A DNA stretch of 64,000 bases from Ganoderma boninense (taxonomy: Eukaryota; Basidiomycota; Agaricomycetes; Polyporales; Polyporaceae), in assembly GCA_002900995.3 (NCBI GenBank), contig CM035314.1, forward strand, positions 1,969,372 through 2,033,371, in the 5' to 3' direction. The notes under the pieces are model-generated. The model made no database searches. It had not been told where the DNA came from and saw only the letters and a list, made by a program, of their open reading frames with translations. A program made the position numbers and the translations under genes. Below, piece after piece: positions 41,100 through 53,459 of this stretch. Numbering within the stretch: position 1 is the stretch's first letter; every line of letters begins with the position of its first letter.

Positions 41100-42651
41100 T
41101 CATATCAAAAACTGCTCGTGCTTTCGCTCTCCGATGGTATGAGTGCTCGAAGAGTCCATGCTGTCTTTCCGCGTGTAGTCCTCGTCGTCGTGCACCAGGG
41201 CCCCCTTCCGCCCCACCCGGATCTCTTCGTCACGATGCGTCGTCGCCATGGTGTTGACCGCAATGGCAAGGGGACGCCGCACGGGGATGCCATGGATATC
41301 GCTATGGCTGTGGCTGTCGCTCTGGTAGGGCTTCGAAAGCCCATTGTCGATATGTGACCGGTTCAAAGCCACGACCACGATGATGACGGCTGGGTAAATG
41401 GCCTACAAACAAGTTAAATTCACGCTCGGATACCATGCCTGGTAGCGTTGAATTAGTAGGGCGTACGATGAGGGGCACGAGGGCGCCATTGACGACGATA
41501 TTAAATATGTCCCAGAAACTATTGTCGCCTCGATGCGACGGGACGCCCAAATACTTCCCCGCCTGCCAAACGAGTACTGTAGTCTATGTACAGTGAGTTA
41601 GGTGCATAATTCTCCGTAGTAAACAATCGAGGAGCTGAGAGAAATGGCAAAGCTTACCCAGAGGGCGCAATAGACCATGCCCGACTCCACAAGTAGGGTG
41701 AACAGCTGCTGCATCTGAGAAACCGCGAGCCCAGTTTGAACGGCATATCGCCTCAGCACCCTCCTCGTCTGCCTACAAAACATTAGGCTCTGCGATTATT
41801 TGCGTTCAAGGGCAAAATGAGACATACCACGTCTTTACCACGACTGCGACCGTGGCAAACAAGTTTGTACTCAGAGTCAAGGTCGTCGCCGCGACCCCGT
41901 ACGAAAATCCCTCATACAGGTTCCCGTTTCCGTCAGCATGATGGTCCGGTTGCCAAGTTCCGCTGCCGGTCAAGCCCAGCTTGCAAGCGTAGTTGGTGTC
42001 CACGACACCCAGCGCTGTACACCGGAAGCATCAAGTCCAGGCGTCCCGAAACAGTCGACGACTTCGAAGATACGCACCAAATGTGGATAGAAGCAGCATG
42101 GAACATATCCCCATAAATATCCTGTTTCTCCTCCAGAGCACGCATGCGCGCCAGCACACAATTGCATCGCCAAATAGGATCTCGGGGTGTAAAAACATCA
42201 GTACAGACCGCTAGTGAAATGTCAGCGAAGACAGGAATATACACACATTGATTGTCAGGGTAGCGGTAGGTCCACAGCACGGATATTGAGACTTGCTGTT
42301 GAAAAGCAAAAACGAATTGCCCATAAACGCGGTGATCATGTTGATAGTGGTGGAGGCAAAAAGGGAAAGTAGGCCGACCGCGAGGACAAGGGTGCCAGTG
42401 GGATGCTTCCGGTTATTGAGCCATTTCCTGCACGGCGATACTATTAGTACTGATACAAGATGGTACTTTGGCAAGGGCCTTGAAACCTCACCGTACCAGT
42501 GCATACATAGAAGCACCGCACAGTAGAATAAATATCCCTAGGTCGTCGATTCAGGTCAGCAATAATGCCGTCGAGCGTCAGAATGCTCCTTACCGTACAA
42601 GGTGAATGAGAGTGCAATCACCACAAGCCTTTCTCGAAAGTCAGGAGACAT
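41100..42651 (-). CDS. Seven-helix-like orphan membrane protein, second type
   Basis: ATG at 42651; at least seven exons read without breaks. Hydrophobic segments in order: RLVVIALSFTLYG/IFILLCGASMYALV, LVLAVGLLSLFASTTINM, then LFGDAIVCWRACVLW, MGICSMLLLSTF/ALGVV, an extracellular-like loop with NYACKLGL, YGVAATTLTLSTNLFATVAVVV, LFTLLVESGMVYCALW/TTVLVW and FNIVVNGALVPLI/AIYPAVIIVVVAL. The tail is His/Asp-rich and ends EQFLI-stop. The GDAIV.WRA.VLW and A..LTLSTN motifs are hallmarks of Agaricomycete multi-spanning orphan membrane proteins. Ligand and function are unknown. A degenerate relative seems to follow upstream at 43.6-45.3 kb. Confidence 0.75.
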
Positions 42652-43633
42652 TTTATCCCCAGACCTAGGAGCTAGAATGAGCATTGAAGCCAGGGGCCGA
42701 TAACCAGTTATCGGGGACATGCGAGAAGAGAAAAGCGTCGGAGAAAATGAAGGCCTCGGGCGGAGCGATGGTGTACTGCCTGCGAACACTCATATACCTC
42801 GGCAAGGATCAAAGTCTAACAGTACCGTAATTCTGACACAGGCCCCCTTCGATCTCATAACTGGAAATTCAAGGGCAGCGTCCATAGCATATACGGTCAT
42901 GAGTACAATATTCCTGTGCTCCCATTGTCATGACAATCGCGTCCGCCACAGGACGGTGATCATGAAACATGTCGAACCAGCGTACTGGGTGGCCTGTTGC
43001 TTCGAAAGCGACATGAATCTTCTCATCCCAGGTGACTTGGAGATCGTTACTCACAATAAGGCGATTGGAGTGCTCGCCCTGCGTCACGAGATCAATGGAG
43101 TTGCTGCTACAGGACACGCGTCCGCGATTGGATGCGGATCTATCTACAAACTCACAGCCGGGAACAGTTCGAGCCAGAGGGCATCATGTTGGGGCCTGTC
43201 CTCATCGCTGTGTCTGCAGAGCAAGGCTATGAGAGCCCCTGGAGCATAATCGCGAAGTCGCAATCCATTTTTAGCGTGAATCTGTGTCGGCGACCGCCGC
43301 GATGATTCCTCGATATAACCCGTACGTCTGTCATGCCTTCATCGAACCATCCCTACTACCTCGTCCACGTAGTACAATGGGCTCTGTGGTTTGCAAGGGA
43401 AAGCACCTCGTTGTGCGCGAGGTTCGGTTCGGCTCGGATGACAGTGTATGGCGTGTTGCGATGCACAAGCTCGCACAACAAGAGCATAGCGGCAGACTCA
43501 CCTATTTGTGGGTTCGGGGAAGGGGACAGACCGGAAGTGCAAGAGACGCACCTCTGTATTATTCCCAGCCCAATTCTGATTAGCTTCGTCATCTTCTTCG
43601 ATGCTTCGTGCAACGCGGTCGTGGTTTGTGACA

Positions 43634-45346
43634 TCATGGTGATTGTCGCCACAGCAGCCACCGACTTCCTCTACCGATGAGTACGTGGTGATGGACTTCT
43701 TCATGTTCGAGGTCGCTGATGAAGTCACGTTGGAATAAGAATAAGTTGTCCAGTACGTCTCCATAGAGCCCCAAGATATTCAAGATGTCCCAGAACGCCG
43801 AAGCGCGGCAATATAAAATGAGTGGCTTCCTTTCCGTGCGCACCTTCAGTATCGATAAGTCCTCGGTACATGCCCTGCCCATAATGGCAAGGAGCGGCGT
43901 AGCCTGCGAGAAGCACCGGCCGCAGCCAAAACATCTGTGGTACAAAGTTCTCCTGTCATAGTGAGCTCTGACATCGCTGCTTAGCATGGTCATGATGCAC
44001 ACACCTGCAAGATTGCGGCCGGTTCTTACTCGCTCTCTCTGGCGGGTCCTCTGCTGGCAGTGGTGCGACGTTGTGAGCCACGTCGAGAGAATTGATCTAA
44101 GCGAGGAGATTACTGACAGTGGTGTACATGACCATACTGTTGGAAAGTCCGCCAGAGGTCTAGCTATACTGCGAAAAGCGAGTAGATTCCGGTTGTCCTG
44201 TACCGGTCGTCGTGGTACAGAGGCAAACGGATGAATACAAAAATGAACAATCCCGCATCGTCTCGTACGCGGAAAGCCCCGGTGAGCAGGCGCCCGCTTG
44301 CCAAAAATCCAGTGTTCCAACACATACAGCCGTAGAACGCGATAGCGAATGTCAGTAACGTCGTACAGGATTGAGAAAAAGCAACCCGTGCGACTGGCGT
44401 TCGCTGAGGACTGTCACGGTTCTGGTTTCGAGTCAGAGTTATCAGATAAAATCCAGAGGCCGGCCTGTGGCACTACCTCCCCCAATCCTCTCAGGCTATG
44501 ACCCGCCGCCCCTCGTCTCAATCGCGACGAGCCAGTACCTGGCCCTTCTCCAGGAAGGCGCAGTGCGCAAGTATAGAGGCATATAAGTGACTGGGCTCCA
44601 GCGAGGGCGGTTGTCGTGGTGGCTCCGCGGTGTCGGCTATACGCTGCTCAGCCTTGCCTCTTCGGACCCGTCAACGCCGAGCAGCTTGCAAAAATCGGAC
44701 GGGCGCTGCCGCCGTGCCAGTGGATGGATGGGATATTGCGGCGTGTCGAAAACCATTACTCACGGTGAGTCACTGAGTGGTTTTCGTGCATTGCAGGTCC
44801 AATCCTCATTAACTGGGCTTCACAAGGGCCCATGGCAGGAATCCTAACAAACAATCGCAGCTTGTGAGGATGCACCGGCATGCTACGACTCACGGGACGT
44901 CCACTTGTCGTTTCCCCCACACGGTCAGCATGTCCATGTGTAGCAGTTTACATTTGTTGCCTGTCAACTCGTTAACAAATTGACACTAGCAAAGATCGCG
45001 CGCGTGGAAGGACATGACGAGAATTGTAAAGTAACAAAGTGCGACGTGTGGGTCCGTAAAGTATGGGGCAGTGTACGTGTTACATTGGGTATGCGATGGG
45101 GACGAACGATGCAACAATCACACATGCCGAGCAAAAGAGCACGAAGAGCGTCGGCAACAAGCAATGTATGGTCGAAGCGAATATGATGAAGAATAAGTAC
45201 GTGCGGTTGCTGAGTTTGTCGCATCGCGACAGGGGGAAGGCGACCACTGTCGATGTGTTCGATTTTCGCAACTAGATGATACAGAACAGTGAAGACAGCG
45301 TCTGGGGGTATTGTAATGGAGGGAAGGTCCGTTCGTGACATGGATG
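43634..45346 (-). pseudogene. Probable decayed relative of the 41.1-42.7 kb membrane protein
   Basis: Downstream pieces include ASAFWDILNILGL, matching NSFWDIFNIVVNG of the neighbouring gene, followed by EHEEVHHH. An upstream piece starts at ATG 45346 (PPDAVFTVLYHLVAKIEH), and in another frame there is a hydrophobic FFIIFASTIHCLLPTLFVLFC. The expected middle helices (WRA.VLW, LTLSTN) were not found in order, and frames do not join. A tandem copy in decay is the likely explanation; a divergent functional gene with unrecognised exons is possible. Confidence 0.4.
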
Positions 45347-45434
45347 CAGGTAATAAGTACACCAGATGGTGCTCACTAGACACTACATTTTAACAACGTG
45401 GCAAGAGGGGAGGATCAAACAGCGCACCTCAGGA

Positions 45435-48400
45435 TTACAACAACGATGCAGGTGCAGAAGACTTGGCAGAGTCAGCAGAGGAGGGCGCGGGTGGCTGCGA
45501 AACGGGAGACTCGGAACTGATCGACGACTTCGAAGCATCCACGCTGGGAATGGATTGTACGCTTGATGACGACTTAGGCACGTCTGATGATGGAGTGCTA
45601 GCAGACGTGAGGGCCACAGAGGTGACCGACGCGGACGCGGACGCTGAGCCGCTATTCCTGCTAGCTGATGACGAAGCGTGTGCAGCCGAGCTCGCGCTGA
45701 TTGACTTCGCTGCACCCTGCATCGCCGAGATGGATAGCGCCAAATGGTAGTCCGTCTTGACGTCCAACGTCGTTAGGTGGAGCCAAGGGATGGTGTAATC
45801 ACCCAACTTGACGGTCGCAGCACTGAAGACGTCCAGCTCGCCGAGCGGGATGATGACGAGGGAGGCCAGCGCGCCCTGGGTGAGGAGCACATTGTTGACC
45901 GGGCCGCTGTTTTGTGTGCTATGTGCGGGAACGACGAAGCTGTCGAACGCTTGATCGAAGTGTGCATATGTCTCGCCGTTGACACCCGAGTCGACCTGTA
46001 GGAACGTGATCTCCATGTCGGTGTCGAGCGGGTTCGCAATGTCGAAATCGATTGTGATCATATTAGTCAGGAGCGTGTCCAGCGTGATATAGGCGTTGAT
46101 ATGCGTCACAAGCGGCGGAACATTCAAACCCGTCAAGCTCGTGCCGATCTGCACACCCTCAAGAGCGGGGACCAAGGATGCGAACGGCGAGCTGCTCCCA
46201 TCACCCTTGATCGAGAGAGGAATAGCGTCGCTCGTCTGCAGAACCTCCGTGAGGAACGCCTGCGCCGTGGTGTCGTTGGCATCGCTGGGTGCGTAGTGGA
46301 ACTCGGTGGGCAGCACGTTGTCTCCTGGTACAAGGTTGAGCGGGTCGATGACCGCGCGACCGAGCATAACGTCCTTGTAATACACAGGAAGTTCGACATC
46401 GACGGTCTGGAGCGAAATGTTCGACGGGTTGTTGAGCGTGGTTGTGAGTGGTGACTTGATGAACGTGCCATGGCTGTCAGTACCTCCGCCGGTGATCGTA
46501 ACGTTACTGAGCGTTGCAGTGTGGTCGAATGAGTTGATTCCCTTCAAGCTAGTATTAACGTTGAACGGAATGTCGCTAATGGGGACATCGCCGATGGTGG
46601 TGCGCGCGACGACGTCTGCGGACCCCTTCAATGTGAATGATACACCCGTTGTGTCCGTGACGAGGGAGAAGAGAGCGGGGAACACCGCATTATCGAGCGA
46701 CTGTAGGGTCTGGTTCTTGAACGCCAGATCTAAAGGTGCGACGTTCCCGGTCGACACACCGCCGTCGACGTCGACCTGCGGGAGCTTGAGCTGTACCAAG
46801 CCTATCAGCACGCAAAAGCGATCCGAACCAAGGGACTGCACTGACCTCAGCAACGTCAAGACCCAACGCCGACAGCGTCAGATCCTCGCCACTCTTGATG
46901 ACCTGGAGCGAGAAGCCGAAGGGGTTCTTGTACTGCGCAAGCACCTGCTGTGAGCTCGCAAGCGGCGCGAACGCCTCACTCTGCTCCGTCATGACGAGCT
47001 CGAGGTCTGTCATGTCGATCGACTGGATGATGTCAAAGACCTGGCCCGGAAGCGTAACCTCGAGCTTGAGCGTCTTGAAAGCTGTGCTGAGCCACCCGAC
47101 CGGACCGTTCGCCCCTGGAGGTTGGACTGACTCGCCCTGGACGCTGAGCGTCTGGTTGTTCCCATGCAAGAAGTTGGTGAACAGCTCGCCCATTGTGTTC
47201 AGCTCTTCGCCGGACTTCGGCGTGATACGGCCCGAGAGATGGAGGTTGGTCGTCGCCTGCGGGGAGAGGACCGCGTTCTCCCCGGAGAGCGGGCCAACGG
47301 CCACACCTTTGAATGCGGCATCAAAGGTGACGGTACCAAGGTCGATACCAAGCTGAGCAGGCGAGGGTATCATCGAATCAGTCTCGATGTGGATACCACC
47401 AGCGGGATCGTCGGACGGCAGCTGGAAGTTGCTGATCGTCACCCCAGGCAAGTTGTTAAACGCCTTGAACGAGATGTCCTTCGTGAGCGAGACACCGTCG
47501 AAGGTAGTACCAAGGGCCGTGAGGCGCAACTTGTCACTCGAGATCGTCCAGGTGAACTCCTCGTTGTGGAGCAGGAACGTCGCGAAGTCGGTGAACTTGT
47601 CGTTGTCCGTGATCGTCAGACGTCCATTGGTCTCCCAGTCTGGAACACCCTCGTTCGCAGCGGCACAGACGGGGGGAAGCGCTATCTGGGCAATATCGCT
47701 GCCCTGCCAAGTGACGGTCACAGGCTCCACAAATGAGATCTGAGCGTCGAACGGCCCAGTGCCAGTGAGCGAGCCTTTGAGCGACAGATCGAAACCGCCG
47801 TCAGAGATATTCGAGATGTTCGCGACGGTGAAGGCGAGCTGAGCCGAGTTGACGAGCTCCTGGACGATCGGAGGCGCAACGACGCCGATGAGGTAGAGCG
47901 CGGTCTCGTCCGTAATCGCCTTCACGTTGCTCTGCTTGAAGGCGAGATCGGTGGGATAATCGTCGATCTTGACGGAGCTATCAATGTCGAGCGAGACCTC
48001 GAGGTTTTTGAGCGCGTTCAAGATCGCGTCGTTGACGTCGAACTGCTTTCCGCTGACGCAAGGAGGGCTACCTGTGTCGACGGTCGCGACGATGTTGGTC
48101 TTTGCGCCCGGGTTCTGGAGGACCACCTGGAACACCTCCGGGAGAGGACCGAGGTCAACATGGTTGTTTTGCGCGCCAGTGAGGAGGAGCTCGATGATCA
48201 TGACAGGATCCAAGTTGAACTTGAACGGCAGCGTCGGTGACGAGATAGTAGTGTGGCCGTCCGCATGGATGGGATCGCTCGACCGGTCGACGTTATCGAT
48301 GGAACCCAAGCTCAGGTTGCCAAAAGTCGCAGCCGCGTTGACCTTCAAGAGGTTGATGCTGGCCGTGAACGGGTTAGAGAGGGTGAACGAGGTCTGAGCA

Positions 48401-51400
48401 AGTCCAGTCTTCGCAATGTCCGTAGGGAAGACGAGGGAAGCAGTTGTGATGAGGTTTTGGTGAAGGGCAGGGATGTTCACTGGGGAGAGGTCGATCTTCG
48501 ACATAGCGAGCTGGAGCGATTCGATGTCCGTCGACTGGGTGGTGCCACGGATGGTAGACGCAGACGTAACACCCTGAAGGAAGTTCTCCAGCAGTAGCTG
48601 CCCCGAAGCAACGGCGCTGCCCTGCGGCTGGTAGTGGACGTCGAGAGCATAGCTCTGGTTGCCAGGCAGGATAACAAGGTCAGCGGCATCCGCCTCACCA
48701 ATGGTATCACCGTTGAACTGCAAGTCAAACGAGACGGGGCCAGTGCCGAGGGTAAGGTTGGATGGGTTAGAACAATGACGAATTGACCTTGATCAGGAGA
48801 TAGTCCGCGAACCCGTGGTTCACATCCAGACTTGTGACGAGCGCAGGCTTTGCGGCCAAGCCCTGGAGACCGGCAATGCTCGTCTGCACATCAAAGGCGA
48901 TGCCCGTTAGCGAGAGTAGACCAACAGCCGTCTGCGCGTCTGTGTTCGCATTGCCCTTGAGGGACATCGTGACCTCAGACCCGGTGGCGGTCGCTGCAAG
49001 GAACTGCTCAAACGTGCTGTGCTGATCACCGAGCGCTGCGAAGGGCACATGCGAGAATTGGAGATGAATGATACGAGTCGCAACGTCCGTGGTACTCTGG
49101 CCCTTGGGAATGATGAGTTGCGCGAAGTCCGTGCCATCAGAGCCGACGGTAATGTTCTGCTCAACCGCGACAATATCCACAGGGAAGCTGAACGGGAGCG
49201 AGAACGCGGCGGTAGTGTCGTCGCTACCCATCGAGGGATCAAAATCGGTCGACTCAGAGAAGCGGAGATCGAGCTCGTTCAGGTTGACAGACTTGATGAT
49301 GTCGAGGACACCGCGGTTAGGGAGGACGGCGTCCACACAGAGCGCCTTGATCCCCTCGTTGAGCCAAGTAACCTGAGGAGTGGCAACGTTAATTGACTAC
49401 ACTGGCAATAATTCCATCGTTGCGCTTACGTCTGCCGGACCAGCACTATCCCCGCGAACCTCGATATTGCTGTCCTGACCATGAATGAATGTGGTGAACA
49501 TCTGAGACACTGCAGCGAGGCCATCCTGAGAACTCTGGGGAACGAGACGGCCTGCGAGCGGGAGCTGGACCGTCGACAGCGGTGAGAGGCTGAACGCCTG
49601 AGTCGACGATGCAGGACCAATGTTAACGTCCTGGAAGAAATTCTGGAACGCGATCGACGACAGCTCGATGCCCACTTGCGACGGCTATGGCACGAGGTAT
49701 TTAGCATGTTCAGCATAATCATTACCATAAGAACAGAATGACATGAGCAACTTACGTTGGTAACACTGGTGTCGAGCGTGAGGTGGATACCACCAGCGGA
49801 GTCGTCGCTCGGCAAGTCGAAGGTGTTGATCTTCACGCCACCCTTCAAGTTGTTCATGCCCTTCAGGGTAACCTTCTTCTCGTCAAGCGCGATACCCGTC
49901 ACGTCGATACCAATCGCCGACACTTAATCCACAAGCCATCATCAATCAAACACGTTCACATTCGAACCCAGAACCAAGTGGAGAACGCACCAGTAAGGTT
50001 ACTACCCGAGATCACCCACTCAAACGACTCCTGCGTAAGCATCATCTTCGTGAAGTCGGCCAAGTGTCCTACATCCGCGACGTCGAACGTCCCGTCGACC
50101 TCGAAGCTCGCACCGACATCCCCGACCACGTCGATCTCGGGCATGTTCATGTTGCCCAGCGACTGGCCGTTCCATTGGATACTCAGACCCTCCGGGAACG
50201 CGATCTTCGCATCGACTACCCAAACACATAAGCATATCAGCAAACCAACGTCAATGGGCGATAGACACGGAAAGCACGCACAAGGACCGGCGTTCGTGAT
50301 CGAGCCCTTCAGCGTCGTCCCGAACGAGTTCTCCTGCACGTCCTTGATCAACACCGTCTCGATGCCGAGCACTGAGCCCCCGACAATCTTCTGCACGATC
50401 GGCTGCGCGAGCACGGGCAGGATGAGGTTGAGGCTCTTGTCCGTCTTGATGGTCACGCTCGGCTGGGTATACGATAATGACGTCTGATACTCCCCGATGT
50501 TCACACCCGACTCGAGCTCCACATCCGCTGTGAGCTTCTGGAACGCCGCATCGACATAAGTCGGAAGGTCGAAGCCGCTGTGAGCATAGGTCAGCATCCG
50601 ACGCAAGTCCCAATCAATGTCGCGAGCATAAGAGGAAACAACGTACGTGAACAAGTTACCGCGCTTCTCGACCTCAACCTCCCGCGCCGTGAGGTTGTTC
50701 AAATACTTATACCCGCCAAGCTGCACAATCGCGTCCAGCTGCGCCGTGTTCAGCCCCGCATCCTGCGCAAGGACCCGCGTGACAGTGAACAGCGTCTGCG
50801 GGTCCATGTTCATGTTGAGGTTCAGGTCCGGGAGCCCGTCGTCGACTTGCCCTTGGACGCGAACTGCACCTGCTGGTCGATCGTGCCGAGCGTCAGCCCG
50901 CGGAAGGTCACGCTCGACTTCACGCTCGTGATGACGAGGTCCGCCGAGAACGGGTTCGCGAGCGAGACCGTCGTGTGCGCGATGTCGTCTGCATGGCCAG
51001 TCGTGGGGAGAACCTCGAGCGACGCTGACTCCAGGAGCTTCGACTGGAGCGCTGGGAGGCACGCGGTGAGATTCAAGCTCTCAAACGCCTCCAAGAGCGA
51101 AGCGACGCCAGTACTCTGGCTGTATCCGGAAATGGCTACTTCGACGTTAGTGCCGCCAACGAAGTCGTTGAGCGTCTGTTTCCCTTGCGGTGTATCGTTG
51201 GGCTACGGGGCTCGCCGCATCAGTTACCGTGCAAACTAATGGTACAAGTCACAAACCGTGAAGTTTCCCTTGGCGCGAGCGAGTTGTTGCCCACCACGAG
51301 CGTCAAATTAGGCAGGAGTGTCGTCCCGATGAGCCCGCCCTCACGGAACAGCTCCAGTACTGCCGCAACGCAAAATCAAAACCATCAGCGCCACATCACA

Positions 51401-53442
51401 CCAAGAGTCCCCCGAACGCAGCGCTCACCCAAGTCCCCAGTCGCAAGCTGCAAGTTCGACGGGTTCGCGATGTCGACTGCACGCCGCCAGGCCCCGTGTC
51501 AGCATCGCTCGTCCACCCCGCACTGAAACCCAAACACATGACACACACCAGGGATGGCCAGCTGGATCGCCTCCGCCGAGCCGCCCACGACGTCGACAGT
51601 CCCGATCCTGACCATGTCCTTCAACCCCTGCAGTCCGCTCAGCCCTGACGTGACGTTAAACTTGATCGGGTCCAGCGTGATCTGTCCGATGCTCATGTTC
51701 GCGACCGCGCGTGCCTGGCCCACGAGCTGGAACGGCAGCGCCTGGCTCTGCGTCAGATCGCGATCTACGCAAAACGAATGTGGCGTCAGCGTCCGCATAC
51801 GGTAACCAAAAACGCCACAAGTAAGTAGAGAATAACCACGAAGTAGACGCACTGAAGAGCGAGAACGTCGGGTGCGACGGGTCCGGGATGTCGAGCGGGG
51901 TGTTGTCGATGGTGATGTTGATCGTGCCCTGGGTGAACGTCGAGTTCACGACGTGGATCTCGCTCGACGACGCGCTCTCCGGCTGTCCATGTATCCCACC
52001 CCAACGTCAGCCCGAGCCGTCAGCCAATTCGCCACTAGTACTCTCAAAAGCACGCACCGTAGAGAGCCCACCGACGACCGCCCCGCCCTTAGTGATATTG
52101 AAGCTGTTCGCGATATCCTCCCAATCTCCACGCCAAACCCAAACGGCAGATCCATGCTCGCCTGCACCGTCCTCGACTCCGTGTTCGGCGCCCACGCCGT
52201 CCCAGGCGTAAAGCCCAAGTTCATCTCCCCGATCGTAATGGCCTTGATCGGGCTGATCGCCCCGGGAGCTTTGAACGGCACATGCAGGCTCAGCGCAGTC
52301 AGCCCGTCGCTCAACCACGAGATCGTGCTCCCGTCGCTCTGCACGGACGACCGCCCGGTGGCAACGACGTCGGACGTCTCGCCGTTCAGGTACTGCGTGA
52401 ACAGCTCCGAGACAGTCGCGAGGTTCGTGGTCCCATTCTGCGGGACGAGCGTGCCGAGAGCGTGATGTTGTTCGGTCCAGGTTGCACGACCGTGTTCGTC
52501 CCAGTGCCGGTACCGAGGTAGAGGCCCTTGTAAGATAGGTCGAACATGACGGTGCCCAAGTCGACGTTGAACGCGGAAGGGTTGAAGAGCCCGGTCTCCG
52601 CGAATGAACTCGATCCCATGTCCGGACGGGTCGTCGCGAGGCAGCTGGAAGTCGACAAGGGAACATTACCAGCGAAGTTGTTCATCCCTTTCAGCGTCAC
52701 GTCCTTGTTGAAGTGCAGCCCATGCGCCGTCGGAAACTTGAGCGCCTGGACATCAAGGCCGTTGGAGGAGAGGTGCCATTTGAAGGACGGCTGGGTGATC
52801 ATGGATTGCGTAAAGCGCGCGAACTCGTCCTGGTCGCCGATGTTGAACGTGACCGTCTGGTTGATGTATGCGCGCTTTGACTTGACCTTGAGCGGGTCCA
52901 GCGAAAACCAGCCGATGGGGTTCTGGTGCCCGGAAGAGTTGTACCAAGACACGTTAAGTGGCTGGCTGAACTTGATCGTTGCGGCGAAGATGCCAGCGTG
53001 TGAGACCCAAGAGTCAAGTTTCAGCGTGAACCTGCCAAACACCGCAAATAAGCTTCCATCGTGGTGTGTGCCACTCAAAAACGTACGAGGTGTTCGTTGG
53101 ATTGATGATCTGGGCATCGTCGACGTTAAGGACCGAAACGTTGATGATGTGTTGAGCAATAGCATGGATGACCGGGTAAAGCAGAATGAACAAGATCGCA
53201 ATGCCGAGCAATGCAATGACAATCTGCGTGATAATGAACCACCTCCTCTTCCACAGAGGCTTTTTTGGCGGTGGCTGCTGGCGCGGGACGTCCTCCGGGC
53301 GGACATCGTCCACTGCTGCTGTTCGCCCAGTAGCTGTATTGTTCACCGCGGAGGCCGATGCTGCAGGGCTCGAGTAAGGATGGACTCCGGCGGCGGTTGT
53401 GCGCGCGACGGGTGCAGGACGTGGATCTTCTAGCAGTTTCAA
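45435..53442 (-). CDS. Giant membrane-anchored DUF3712 protein
   Basis: About 2300 residues over some ten exons. The N-terminus is Ala/Pro-rich, then KKPLWKRRWFIITQ starts a single membrane anchor (IVIALLGIAILFILLYPVI), so type II topology is likely with the large C-terminal part outside the cytosol or facing a lumen. Three consecutive units share beta-rich DUF3712 features. Each has a signature loop, LP.DDP.G.GI near 52640, LPSDDSAGGIH near 49810 and LPSDDPAGGIH near 47400, plus repeated VTLKGMNNF-type and F..FLHG/FIHG segments. The last 90 residues are Ser/Ala-rich. The family is fungal, with unknown function and a possible role at membranes or the cell wall. Six single-base frame breaks are seen near 52653, 52602, 52454, 52117, 50842 and 48769. 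The first exon with the ATG was not found; the frame is open from 53442 without ATG. Confidence 0.75.
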
Positions 53443-53459
53443 CAGATTCGTAAAGCATG

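Noticed and set aside
51872..52465. Plus-strand frames inside the DUF3712 locus (for example 197 codons)
   Set aside because: They are antisense shadows of conserved DUF3712 exons.
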